Source of the DNA: QYOJ01 sp964616825
GTDB taxonomy: Bacteria > Bacteroidota > Bacteroidia > Bacteroidales > FEN-979
NCBI GenBank assembly: GCA_964616825.1
Contig: CAZTSX010000004.1
Span: forward strand, 62,001 to 126,000
DNA length: 64,000 nt
Reading direction: 5' to 3'
How positions within the stretch are numbered: position 1 is the first letter of the stretch; each line of letters begins with the position of its first letter. Below the pieces are notes generated by a model, which made no database searches, was not told where the DNA came from, and saw nothing but the letters and a program-made list of their open reading frames with translations. Both the position numbers and the translations under genes were made by a program. Shown here one piece after another: positions 1-7,183 of this stretch.

Positions 1-1
1 T

Positions 2-154
2 ATCAAAGGATTCGGACTCGGCTTAAGTTATGTGAAAGCCATTGTCATGGCTCATCACGGAGAGATCAAAATCGACAGTGAACAAGATAAGGGGAGCTGC
101 TTTGAGATTGGATTACCACTTTATAACAAGCAGCAAACAACGAATAACTATTAA
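2..154 (+). CDS. Sensor histidine kinase, C-terminal fragment (RprX-like)
   Basis: The last 50 residues of a sensor histidine kinase that begins before the window. What is visible is the end of the ATP-binding (HATPase_c) fold: a G2 box reading GFGLGLSYVK and a closing strand GSCFEIGLPL, as in HisKA-type kinases. The stop codon at 152-154 lies four bases before the ATG of the response regulator, so the two form one two-component operon. Because the partner resembles RprY of Bacteroides, this is probably the RprX-type kinase, but the sensor and dimerisation domains cannot be seen. Confidence 0.85.
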   Translation: MKGFGLGLSYVKAIVMAHHGEIKIDSEQDKGSCFEIGLPLYNKQQTTNNY

Positions 155-158
155 TGTC

Positions 159-857
159 ATGAAAAGGAAAGTAAGAATACTGCTGGTTGAGGATGATCCG
201 AATTTCGGTTCGACCATGCAATCATATCTCGAGTTGAATGAATACAATGTAACCTTACGGGTAGACGGGAAGCAGGGACTGGCATCTGTGAAATCAGACT
301 CCTACGATATCTGCATCCTGGATGTGATGATGCCGGAAATGGATGGATTTACCCTGGCCCTTGAAATCAAAAAACTCCATCCGGACCTGCCGTTCGTTTT
401 TCTGACAGCCAAATCACTGAAAGCCGATATGCTGGAAGGATTTAAAGCCGGCGCTGACGACTACATTACCAAACCCTTTGACTCAGAGGTATTGCTTTAT
501 AAACTCAAGGCGATCCTGAAGCGTCACGAACAGACAGAGCAGGATGAGAGTCAAAGCATTGAATTCCAGATTGGAAGTTTTACCTTCAACTCTATGTTGC
601 GAACATTAACTTTCGGAGATAAGGTTCAATCGTTATCACCCAAAGAGGCCAAATTGCTGAAGATGCTCTGTGAAGTAAAGGATCTGGTTCTGGTGCGAAA
701 AGATGCACTTGAGAAGATCTGGGGCGACGACAATTATTTCAACGGAAGGAGTATGGATGTCTTCATTACCCGTCTCAGAAAATACCTGAAAGCAGACCCA
801 AATGTAGAGATAGGCAACATTCACGGAAATGGCTTCCGGTTAGTTACGAAAAGTTAA
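159..857 (+). CDS. rprY: OmpR/PhoB-type response regulator (RprY-like)
   Basis: Response regulator of 232 residues that turns phosphorylation by the adjacent kinase into transcription control. The receiver domain (about residues 5-118) has the acidic pocket EDD at 11-13, the phospho-acceptor Asp55 in ILDVMMPEMDG and the conserved Lys105 in DDYITKPF. A winged-helix output domain fills about 135-230. The reading frame is open further upstream from 42, but that part overlaps the kinase, so the ATG at 159 (MKRKVRILLVEDD) is the start. The closest named relative I recognise is RprY of Bacteroides fragilis; the target genes are unknown. Confidence 0.9.
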   Translation: MKRKVRILLVEDDPNFGSTMQSYLELNEYNVTLRVDGKQGLASVKSDSYDICILDVMMPEMDGFTLALEIKKLHPDLPFVFLTAKSLKADMLEGFKAGADDYITKPFDSEVLLYKLKAILKRHEQTEQDESQSIEFQIGSFTFNSMLRTLTFGDKVQSLSPKEAKLLKMLCEVKDLVLVRKDALEKIWGDDNYFNGRSMDVFITRLRKYLKADPNVEIGNIHGNGFRLVTKS

Positions 858-868
858 TCCAGCCCCGC

Positions 869-2215
869 TCAGGTATAAAGGTAAGTATTCATCAGCCAGT
901 AGGTGACTGCTCCAGCAAAATAACCTATCAGAGCCCAGATCGTGATCGTCCGGAGGTACCAGATAAAGTCAATTTTCTCCATCCCCATCACAGCAACACC
1001 TGCAGCTGAACCAATGATCAGGATGCTTCCCCCTGTTCCGGCGCAATAAGCAAGCATTTGCCAGAAATAGTGGTCTACAACAAACGTCTCCCCGTACATC
1101 CCCATAGCCCCGGCAACCAGTGGGACGTTATCAACAATGGCGGATAGCACACCAATGATTATATTGATCACGTATAGATTCCCTACATACTTATTCAGGG
1201 TATTCGCAAGCAACTCCAGGTGACCTGCACTCTGCAGCGCAGCAACAGCAAGCAAAATACCCAGAAAGAAAAGTATGGTTGAGGTATCGACACGACGAAG
1301 GATTCCCACCACCGTCAGCATTGGCTTGTGCTCCACATTCTTCTTTTTATGAAGAATTTCTGTTGTAATCCAAAGTACACCCAGTCCCAATAACATACCC
1401 AGGTATGGTGGAAGGTGAGTAACCGTTTTAAAAACCGGAACCATCAACAGGCATCCCACTCCCAGGAAAAAGATAAAATTCCGCTCAAATGCTGTAGTGG
1501 GGTTAATATAACTACTTCCGATAGAGAGAGCCGGTCTTTTGATGTCGCCCTTCATCATGAAAGAGAGAATCGCAAACGGGATAACCATCGAAACAAAACT
1601 GGGAACAATGGTTTTCATGATTATTGTTCCGGTAGTTACATGACCATCAATCCAGAGCATGATCGTAGTTACATCACCGATCGGACTCCATGCTCCCCCA
1701 CTGTTAGCAGCAATGATCACGATCCCGGCAAAGAACCATCGATCTTTTTTATCGGCGATCAGCTTTCGCAACAGGGCAACCATAACAATCGAAGTGGTCA
1801 GGTTATCCAGAGTGGCCGACATAAAAAAGGTCAGTATAGCAATGATCCACAGAAGCTTGATTTTCTTTGTTGTCTTAATCTTATCGGTGATGATCCGAAA
1901 GCCTTCGTGCGAGTCGATCAGTTCAACAATTGTCATGGCTCCCAGCAGAAAAAAGAGAATCTCTGAGATCTCTCCCAGGTGGTGTAACAACTCATGGTGC
2001 GTGATCCAACTTGCAAATGTTCCACCGGTTACCTCCTCCAGATATTTGTGCAAACCCGAAGCGTTGATTAAAACCTGATCTCCTGCAAACATGAATACCA
2101 CCCACATGAGTACAGCCAAAACCAACGCTGAAGCCGATTTATTGATCCGTATAGGATGCTCCAGTGCGATAGCTGTGTAACCAAGGATAAACACAATGAT
2201 CATTAAATAGAACAT
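869..2215 (-). CDS. nhaD: Na+/H+ antiporter NhaD
   Basis: Inner-membrane protein of 448 residues with about 11-12 hydrophobic segments, of the NhaD branch of the ion transporter superfamily. It exchanges cytoplasmic Na+ (or Li+) for external H+ and supports pH and sodium balance. The length and the segment DNLTTSIVMVALLRKL fit NhaD. The gene is convergent with rprY (11-base gap) and divergent from apbE. A TAGTTTTG -7 box lies about 40 bases upstream of its ATG. Since ApbE commonly flavinylates Na+-pumping NQR or RNF complexes, the neighbourhood fits sodium energetics, but that link is inference. Confidence 0.93.
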   Translation of the reverse strand: MFYLMIIVFILGYTAIALEHPIRINKSASALVLAVLMWVVFMFAGDQVLINASGLHKYLEEVTGGTFASWITHHELLHHLGEISEILFFLLGAMTIVELIDSHEGFRIITDKIKTTKKIKLLWIIAILTFFMSATLDNLTTSIVMVALLRKLIADKKDRWFFAGIVIIAANSGGAWSPIGDVTTIMLWIDGHVTTGTIIMKTIVPSFVSMVIPFAILSFMMKGDIKRPALSIGSSYINPTTAFERNFIFFLGVGCLLMVPVFKTVTHLPPYLGMLLGLGVLWITTEILHKKKNVEHKPMLTVVGILRRVDTSTILFFLGILLAVAALQSAGHLELLANTLNKYVGNLYVINIIIGVLSAIVDNVPLVAGAMGMYGETFVVDHYFWQMLAYCAGTGGSILIIGSAAGVAVMGMEKIDFIWYLRTITIWALIGYFAGAVTYWLMNTYLYT

Positions 2216-2250
2216 ACAATCCTGCTTTATTTCAATTCTTGATTAATCAG

Positions 2251-2258
2251 CAAAACTA
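2251..2258 (-). promoter_or_regulatory. Probable -7 element for nhaD
   Basis: On the minus strand this reads TAGTTTTG, a match to the Bacteroidota -7 consensus TAnnTTTG, 36 bases before the nhaD start codon. I see no clear TTTG at the -33 position, so the call rests on one element. Confidence 0.45.
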
Positions 2259-2385
2259 CACAATCCCTGAAAACCTCATAAAAGACAACGCGATAAATCC
2301 TGTAGCTTTCTCCTCAAACTCCTCTATCTTTGCTACAGGTTTTATCTGTTTTGAGTTAGCCGCATCAATACACCATTCAGGAATT

Positions 2386-3390
2386 ATGAAACAGCTCTTC
2401 TGCCCCATTATCCTCTCTCTGCTGATCACAGCCTGCTCCCCTCAAGATAATGCGGAACCTGTCAATTATTCAGGTTACACACAGGGCACTACATTTTCCA
2501 TTACGATTTATGGCGAAACCAATCCTGACGAACTGCAACAAGACATAGACTCACTCTTATACGTGATCAACCGGACAGCCTCCCTTTATGACAGCAACTC
2601 CATCATTTCAAGGTTTAACCGAAACGAACCGGTAACATTCAACGACCATTTCCTATCTATCCTTAATCGATCCCAGGAGATCTCTGAGGCCACAGAAGGA
2701 GCGTTTGACATCACGACAGGCCCACTTGTAAAAGCGTGGGGATTCAGGCAAAAAAAGGGATTGTTGCCCCCCCCCAGGCAGGTCGATAGCCTGTTGGTGC
2801 ATACTGGTTTCCATATGATTGAGATTATGGGTGATGAGATCCGGAAAAGCAATCCCCTGGTACAGATCGATTTAAATGCTATTGCCCAGGGTTATACTGT
2901 TGACTTGCTGGCATCATTTTTGGAAAGCAAAAACTTCCATCATTACCTGATTGATATTGGCGGGGAGATCCGTGCAGGTGGATTGAAACCCGGAGGAAAG
3001 AAATGGATCATTGCGATTGAGAAACCGGCTGAAAACGATTCTGCAGCTCAATCCGTTCAACAAACCTTGGCCATCGTCAACAAATCGATAGCCACATCAG
3101 GGAATTACAGGAACTATTTCGTCAGCGACGGAATCAAATATGCTCATACGATCAATCCAAAAACAGGCTATCCGACTCACCACAGCCTACTTAGTGTTTC
3201 AGTTATTGCCACCGATTGCACTTCGGCCGATGCATACGCAACAGCATTTATGGTAATGGGACTGGAGCGAACGCTGACTTTCCTGAAATCCCATCCGGAA
3301 ATAGATGCTTTCCTGATATTCAGTCAGCCAGACGGAACATATGAAGTGAAATTTTCAGAAGGATTTCAGAATTTCTTCGCCAAGTTGTAA
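2386..3390 (+). CDS. apbE: FAD:protein FMN transferase ApbE (lipoprotein)
   Basis: Lipoprotein of 334 residues that attaches FMN from FAD to threonine in target proteins such as NqrB/NqrC or RnfD/RnfG, outside the inner membrane. The ATG at 2386 is chosen because it opens a lipoprotein signal (MKQLFCPIILSLLITACS, Cys16); a longer reading frame from 2239 would bury it. ApbE features are present: YTQGTTFSITIYG near the N-terminus, FDITTGPLVKAWGF, IDLNAIAQGYTVD and DIGGEIRAGG. A run of nine C at 2767-2775 encodes three prolines and keeps the frame. It lies divergent from nhaD, with rex and ribF downstream. Confidence 0.93.
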   Translation: MKQLFCPIILSLLITACSPQDNAEPVNYSGYTQGTTFSITIYGETNPDELQQDIDSLLYVINRTASLYDSNSIISRFNRNEPVTFNDHFLSILNRSQEISEATEGAFDITTGPLVKAWGFRQKKGLLPPPRQVDSLLVHTGFHMIEIMGDEIRKSNPLVQIDLNAIAQGYTVDLLASFLESKNFHHYLIDIGGEIRAGGLKPGGKKWIIAIEKPAENDSAAQSVQQTLAIVNKSIATSGNYRNYFVSDGIKYAHTINPKTGYPTHHSLLSVSVIATDCTSADAYATAFMVMGLERTLTFLKSHPEIDAFLIFSQPDGTYEVKFSEGFQNFFAKL

Positions 3391-3428
3391 TATTTTATTT
3401 ACTTTTATATTTCGATAAAACTATCCAT

Positions 3429-4070
3429 ATGTATTTAAAAAACCTCCCGCACAAAACAGTCGAGCGCCTGAGTCAATACAGAAGAGCGCTTCTGTTAATC
3501 TTATCGAAGGAGAAAACACATGTTTTTTCGCACGAGATTGCGCATATGCTGCATATCACACCTGTTCAGGTAAGGCGTGACCTGATGCTGATCGGATACT
3601 CCGGAAACCTGCGGAAAGGATATGACATTAAAGAGTTGATCGAACTGATCGGAAGAATTATAGATACTGAAAAGGGCCAACGGGTAGTGGTTATCGGACT
3701 GGGAAACCTCGGGAAAGCGATGATTAGTTACTTCAAAGGAAAACGGGCGAAATTAAATATCATAGTAGCGTTTGATATCAATCCGGAAAAGATCAATCGT
3801 TCTTACGATGGCGTCCCCGTTTACCACATTAACAATCTCGCTGATGAGGTTAAAAAGAACAACATCTCCATTGGCATCATCACCGTACCCTCAGATTCGG
3901 CTCCGGAGATTGCCGAAGCCCTGGTAGATGCAGGAGTAAAAGGGATCCTGAATTACTCGCCCAAACCGCTTTACGTTCCAGCATATGTCTACCTTGAAGA
4001 GTATGACATGATAACCTCTCTCGAAAAAGTAGCATTCTTCGCTAAGAAAAACGACGAACGCTTCAAATAA
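3429..4070 (+). CDS. rex: Redox-sensing transcriptional repressor Rex
   Basis: Repressor of 213 residues that senses the NADH/NAD+ ratio: bound to DNA at low NADH, released when NADH rises, typically controlling fermentation and respiration genes. An N-terminal winged helix (about 1-75; HITPVQVRRDLMLIGYSG) precedes a Rossmann domain with the nucleotide loop VVIGLGNLGKA near residue 90. The length matches the family. ribF begins 11 bases after its stop, so rex, ribF and trmD probably share a transcript. I found no convincing complete Rex palindrome upstream, so autoregulation is not shown. Confidence 0.95.
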   Translation: MYLKNLPHKTVERLSQYRRALLLILSKEKTHVFSHEIAHMLHITPVQVRRDLMLIGYSGNLRKGYDIKELIELIGRIIDTEKGQRVVVIGLGNLGKAMISYFKGKRAKLNIIVAFDINPEKINRSYDGVPVYHINNLADEVKKNNISIGIITVPSDSAPEIAEALVDAGVKGILNYSPKPLYVPAYVYLEEYDMITSLEKVAFFAKKNDERFK

Positions 4071-4081
4071 GAAAGGCCGTC

Positions 4082-4930
4082 TTGAACATTCACTACGACT
4101 TCAACAATCTGGAGGAAATACGAAATGCAGTCGTAACAACAGGATCCTTTGATGGGGTCCATAACGGTCACAAAGTGATCCTGGAACGTCTGAAAAAGAT
4201 CGCTTTTGATATCGGAGGGGAGACAGTACTGATCACCTTTCATCCACACCCACGACAGGTCCTTTATCCGGATACATATGGAAAGAACCTGAAGCTGATC
4301 AGCTCACAACGGGAGAAAATCGAACTTCTCAATAAAGCGGGGATAGACCACCTGATCATTGCCAACTTCACGCTGGAATTCAGTAAAATTTCATCCGTCA
4401 GCTTTGTCAGAGACATTTTACTGAAAAAGATTCACCCACGCAAAATCGTCACAGGTTATAACCATCACTTTGGTCATAACCGGGAAGGAGATACCGAGTT
4501 GATGATGCAATTGGGAAAGCAGTTTGGGTTTGAGGTGGAGCAGATCCCGGAACAGGATATCCAGCAGGAAACAGTGAGTTCTGTCTCCATCCGAAAGGCC
4601 CTGATAAAGGGAGATATCCGGAAAGCAAACCGCCACCTCGATCACAACTTCATCATCTCAGGAAATTGTCAGCAAGTTACACCCCAACCATCCCAAAAAA
4701 GCGCTGACCGCTATTCCATTCAACTGGAAGAGGAGCATAAACTGATTCCACCGGATGGTATATATGCAGTATCCATCATCGATGATGAAGCTAAATATAG
4801 TGGGAGATGCTTCATTACAAACAACATCGAGCATCCGCTGGAAACCTCGATTGAGTTCCAGGCAGATGAATCACTCAACTGCCAATCGGAGAGCACTACA
4901 TTGCTCTTTCACAATAAAATAGAAGTCTGA
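4082..4930 (+). CDS. ribF: RibF-type FAD synthetase with degenerate riboflavin kinase domain
   Basis: Protein of 282 residues related to bifunctional RibF, which makes FMN from riboflavin and FAD from FMN. The N-terminal FMN adenylyltransferase half is complete: GSFDGVHNGH at 21-30, FHPHPRQ, and the SSVSIRKAL motif. The C-terminal kinase half (about 190-282) is short and lacks the usual GFPTAN-type substrate motif and the expected C-terminal catalytic region; only a PPDGIYAV segment recalls the fold. It is therefore likely an FAD synthetase alone. Start: TTG at 4082, since no ATG precedes the GSFDG motif in frame. trmD starts two bases after its stop. Confidence 0.88.
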   Translation: MNIHYDFNNLEEIRNAVVTTGSFDGVHNGHKVILERLKKIAFDIGGETVLITFHPHPRQVLYPDTYGKNLKLISSQREKIELLNKAGIDHLIIANFTLEFSKISSVSFVRDILLKKIHPRKIVTGYNHHFGHNREGDTELMMQLGKQFGFEVEQIPEQDIQQETVSSVSIRKALIKGDIRKANRHLDHNFIISGNCQQVTPQPSQKSADRYSIQLEEEHKLIPPDGIYAVSIIDDEAKYSGRCFITNNIEHPLETSIEFQADESLNCQSESTTLLFHNKIEV

Positions 4931-4931
4931 C

Positions 4932-5612
4932 ATGGAGATTGATATTCTAACTATCTTTCCGGAAATGTTTGAAGGGCCATTCCTCCATTCCATTATCAAG
5001 CGCGCCAAAGAGAAGGGTCTCATCACGATCCGGTTCCACAACTTCCGTGAATACAGCACCAATAAGCACAAACGGGTGGATGATTATCCTTATGGCGGAG
5101 GAGCTGGCATGGTGATGATGGCTGAACCCATCGCCAGGTGTATTGACAAGCTTAAAGCTGCGAGATCATATGATGAAGTGATCTATCTAAGTCCGGATGG
5201 AGAACTACTCGATCAGCAGACGGCGAACCGGCTCTCGATAAGGCGGAACCTGATGTTACTGTGCGGCCACTACAAAGGCATTGATGAACGCATCCGGGAA
5301 CATTTCATCACGCGTGAAATCTCCATCGGCGACTATGTGCTTTCCGGTGGTGAGATAGCTGCAGCAGTCCTGGTCGATACAGTGATAAGGCTTATCCCTG
5401 GTGTCCTGGGAGATGAAACTTCTGCCCTCTCCGACTCGTTTCAGGATAACCTGCTCTCACCTCCCGTCTACACACGGCCATTCGACTTCCGCGGTCACAC
5501 TGTTCCTGAGATTCTCCGCTCTGGCAACGATAAGGAGATAGCGAAATGGAGGCACGAGCAATCACTCCAACGAACACGCAAACGCCGACCTGGGTTACTT
5601 GATGATGAGTAA
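4932..5612 (+). CDS. trmD: tRNA (guanine(37)-N1)-methyltransferase TrmD
   Basis: SPOUT methyltransferase of 226 residues that methylates G37 next to the anticodon, which prevents +1 frameshifting. Family markers are MEIDILTIFPEMFEGP at the N-terminus, DDYPYGGGAGMVMM, LLCGHYKGIDER and the knot segment ISIGDYVLSGGE. The length is typical. It starts two bases after the ribF stop, so it is co-transcribed with it. rplS follows 112 bases later behind its own promoter, keeping the trmD-rplS order seen in many bacteria. Confidence 0.97.
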   Translation: MEIDILTIFPEMFEGPFLHSIIKRAKEKGLITIRFHNFREYSTNKHKRVDDYPYGGGAGMVMMAEPIARCIDKLKAARSYDEVIYLSPDGELLDQQTANRLSIRRNLMLLCGHYKGIDERIREHFITREISIGDYVLSGGEIAAAVLVDTVIRLIPGVLGDETSALSDSFQDNLLSPPVYTRPFDFRGHTVPEILRSGNDKEIAKWRHEQSLQRTRKRRPGLLDDE

Positions 5613-5657
5613 CCGGGATCCCTTGTCCCTTTTCCGGAAAATTATCCCTCTCTCTGG

Positions 5658-5686
5658 CTTGTGTAATGAAAAAATTTCTATATTTG
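5658..5686 (+). promoter_or_regulatory. Promoter for rplS
   Basis: A TATATTTG at 5679-5686 matches the Bacteroidota -7 consensus TAnnTTTG. CTTG at 5658-5661 can serve as the -33 element, with a 17-base spacer that is slightly short. The rplS ATG is about 38 bases downstream. Confidence 0.6.
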
Positions 5687-5724
5687 CACTCCCTTTTCAA
5701 AACAATATGTACGGAGAATAAGTA

Positions 5725-6081
5725 ATGAATAAAGCAGAGATTATCAATTACGTTGAGGAGAATTTTGTTGAAAAGAAAGAGTTTCCGGCTTTTAAAGCAG
5801 GTGACACGATTACCGTTCATTATAAAATCAAAGAGGGCAACAAAGAACGTACCCAGAATTTTCAGGGGGTCGTTCTTCAGCTTGCCGGAAAAGGAGCTAC
5901 AAAGACATTCACAATTAGGAAAATCTCAGGAAACATTGGTGTTGAGCGGATTATTCCGATCAATTCTCCTTTCATTGAAAAGATAGTAATCAACAAGAGA
6001 GGAGTAGTCAGAAGGGCGAGGATTTTCTATCTGAGGAAGTTGCGAGGTAAGAAGGCGAGGATAAAAGAAGAGCGGATGTAA
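5725..6081 (+). CDS. rplS: 50S ribosomal protein L19
   Basis: Ribosomal protein of 118 residues located at the 30S-50S interface of the 70S ribosome. It carries the family segments FKAGDTITVHYKIKEG, QNFQGVVLQ and a basic C-terminus RRARIFYLRKLRGKKARIKE. The start ATG is preceded by GGAGAATAAGTA, one of the few purine-rich leaders in the window. It has its own promoter after trmD and ends at a strong hairpin terminator. Confidence 0.97.
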   Translation: MNKAEIINYVEENFVEKKEFPAFKAGDTITVHYKIKEGNKERTQNFQGVVLQLAGKGATKTFTIRKISGNIGVERIIPINSPFIEKIVINKRGVVRRARIFYLRKLRGKKARIKEERM

Positions 6082-6101
6082 CTACAACAGGTAAAAAAAG
6101 T

Positions 6102-6138
6102 AGAGGCTGTCTTAATTGGTTAAGGCAGCCTCTTTTTT
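6102..6138 (+). terminator. Bidirectional rho-independent terminator after rplS
   Basis: Fourteen-base stem (6102-6115 with 6120-6133, one G-T pair) and a TTGG loop, followed by six T. On the other strand a T-rich run at 6092-6098 follows the same hairpin, so it can also end the convergent sigma-factor transcript whose last gene stops at 6137. Confidence 0.9.
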
Positions 6139-6325
6139 AGTTCATCACCAGGGTGATCGTGCCGGTTCGATGAGTATTCAGGATTGACAAGGATTTCGAG
6201 TAGTTCAGAATATTCCTGATCACATATTCACTGGGAGAAACGCTTTTGTTGTTTTTCTGATCATAAGGATCTGATCCCCCATCTGATACAGGGTTTCCGA
6301 AAAAAATCGTAAAGTTTCGCTTCAT
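6137..6325 (-). CDS. Small protein (62 aa) downstream of sigma factor, function unknown
   Basis: Short protein of 62 residues, no signal peptide or membrane segment. The N-terminal half is polar; the second half (SPSEYVIRNILNYSKSLSIL) looks like a short helical motif, and it ends in VMN. It lies 82 bases after the ECF-type sigma factor on the same strand, with the bidirectional terminator at its stop codon, so it is probably the second gene of that operon. From memory, small proteins with a PSxxxIxNILNYSKxL pattern accompany such sigma factors in other Bacteroidota. It could influence sigma activity, but nothing in the sequence proves this. Confidence 0.65.
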   Translation of the reverse strand: MKRNFTIFFGNPVSDGGSDPYDQKNNKSVSPSEYVIRNILNYSKSLSILNTHRTGTITLVMN

Positions 6326-6407
6326 AGGCGTGATTTATGGTTTGACAACATTTCATACCTATGAAACGGAAGAAGTTTTGACTTATTTTATCTGTTGGAA
6401 AAAAAAC

Positions 6408-6992
6408 CTAAACTGTCAAAATAACCTCTTTCTCCTGTACCAGTTTTCTGAGATTGATCAGGGCGTATCGCATACGACCGAGAGCGGTGTTGATACTTAC
6501 ATTCGTGACCTCTGCAATATCCTTGAAACTCATATCGCCATAGTGTCGCATGACCAACACCTCTTTCTGCTCTTTCGGCAGGTATTCAATCAGGCGCTTT
6601 ACATCCTTGTGGATCTGTTCTGTGATCATCATCTCTTCGACAGACTCCACAGGAAGGCGAACTTTGTCAAAGATATCGTATTCATCCTTGTTCTCAATCA
6701 CCGGAATCCGTTTCGCTTTCCTGAAATAGTCGATGATGAGGTTATGCGCAATACGCATCACCCATTGAATGAATTTCCCTTCCTCTTTGTAATGGCCTAA
6801 TCGAATTGTATTGATCACCTTAATGAATGTATCCTGGAATAGATCTTCAGCTAACTCCTTATCTTTTACGATCATAAGGATATAAGCAAAGACACGATTT
6901 TTGTGGCGACGGACCAACTGTTCGAGGGCAGACTCGTGACCGGCTATATACCTGCTAATCAGCTTTTGATCACTGATTGTCTGGGTTTTCAT
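6408..6992 (-). CDS. RNA polymerase sigma-70 factor, ECF-like
   Basis: Sigma factor of 194 residues with only regions 2 and 4. Region 2 (about 20-95) has the core-binding and -10 recognition segment ELAEDLFQDTFIKVI and GKFIQWVMRIAHNLIIDYFRK; region 4 (about 130-185) has the helix-turn-helix DMSFKDIAEVTNVSINTALGRMR. There is no recognisable anti-sigma factor beside it; only a 62-residue protein follows. A TTTG-N19-TATTTTTG promoter lies 120-150 bases upstream, so a housekeeping promoter appears to drive it. The regulon is unknown. Confidence 0.92.
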   Translation of the reverse strand: MKTQTISDQKLISRYIAGHESALEQLVRRHKNRVFAYILMIVKDKELAEDLFQDTFIKVINTIRLGHYKEEGKFIQWVMRIAHNLIIDYFRKAKRIPVIENKDEYDIFDKVRLPVESVEEMMITEQIHKDVKRLIEYLPKEQKEVLVMRHYGDMSFKDIAEVTNVSINTALGRMRYALINLRKLVQEKEVILTV

Positions 6993-7114
6993 GGGACCTC
7001 CTTTTTAGTCAAAAAAGAGTAGAAGTCTAGCCGATATTGTCCCTCCTGTTGGTTATGCGCGGAAGCGCGGTGAATAGTTATTTATAATACGCCCCTTTTG
7101 TTCAAAGGTTGCAG

Positions 7115-7145
7115 CAAAAATAAAGAAAAAAAAATGAAAAGCAAA
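7115..7145 (-). promoter_or_regulatory. Promoter for the sigma factor gene
   Basis: On the minus strand a -33 TTTG (7142-7145) and a -7 TATTTTTG (7115-7122) are separated by exactly 19 bases, a full match to the Bacteroidota consensus. The leader before the ATG at 6992 would be about 115 bases and contains nothing I recognise. Confidence 0.75.
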
Positions 7146-7183
7146 TTTTCTTGTTAATTTCGCAGTTTCTGCGGGAAGATACA

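Noticed and set aside
42..158. N-terminal extension of the response regulator
   Set aside because: The frame is open but overlaps the histidine kinase coding sequence, and the family start is at 159.
1415..2078. Plus-strand open frames of 183 and 139 codons opposite nhaD
   Set aside because: They lie wholly inside nhaD, have compositions typical of antisense shadows and no domain.
3385..3402. Rex operator upstream of rex
   Set aside because: TTGTAATATTTTATTTAC has only one recognisable half of the TTGTGA-type palindrome; the other half does not match.
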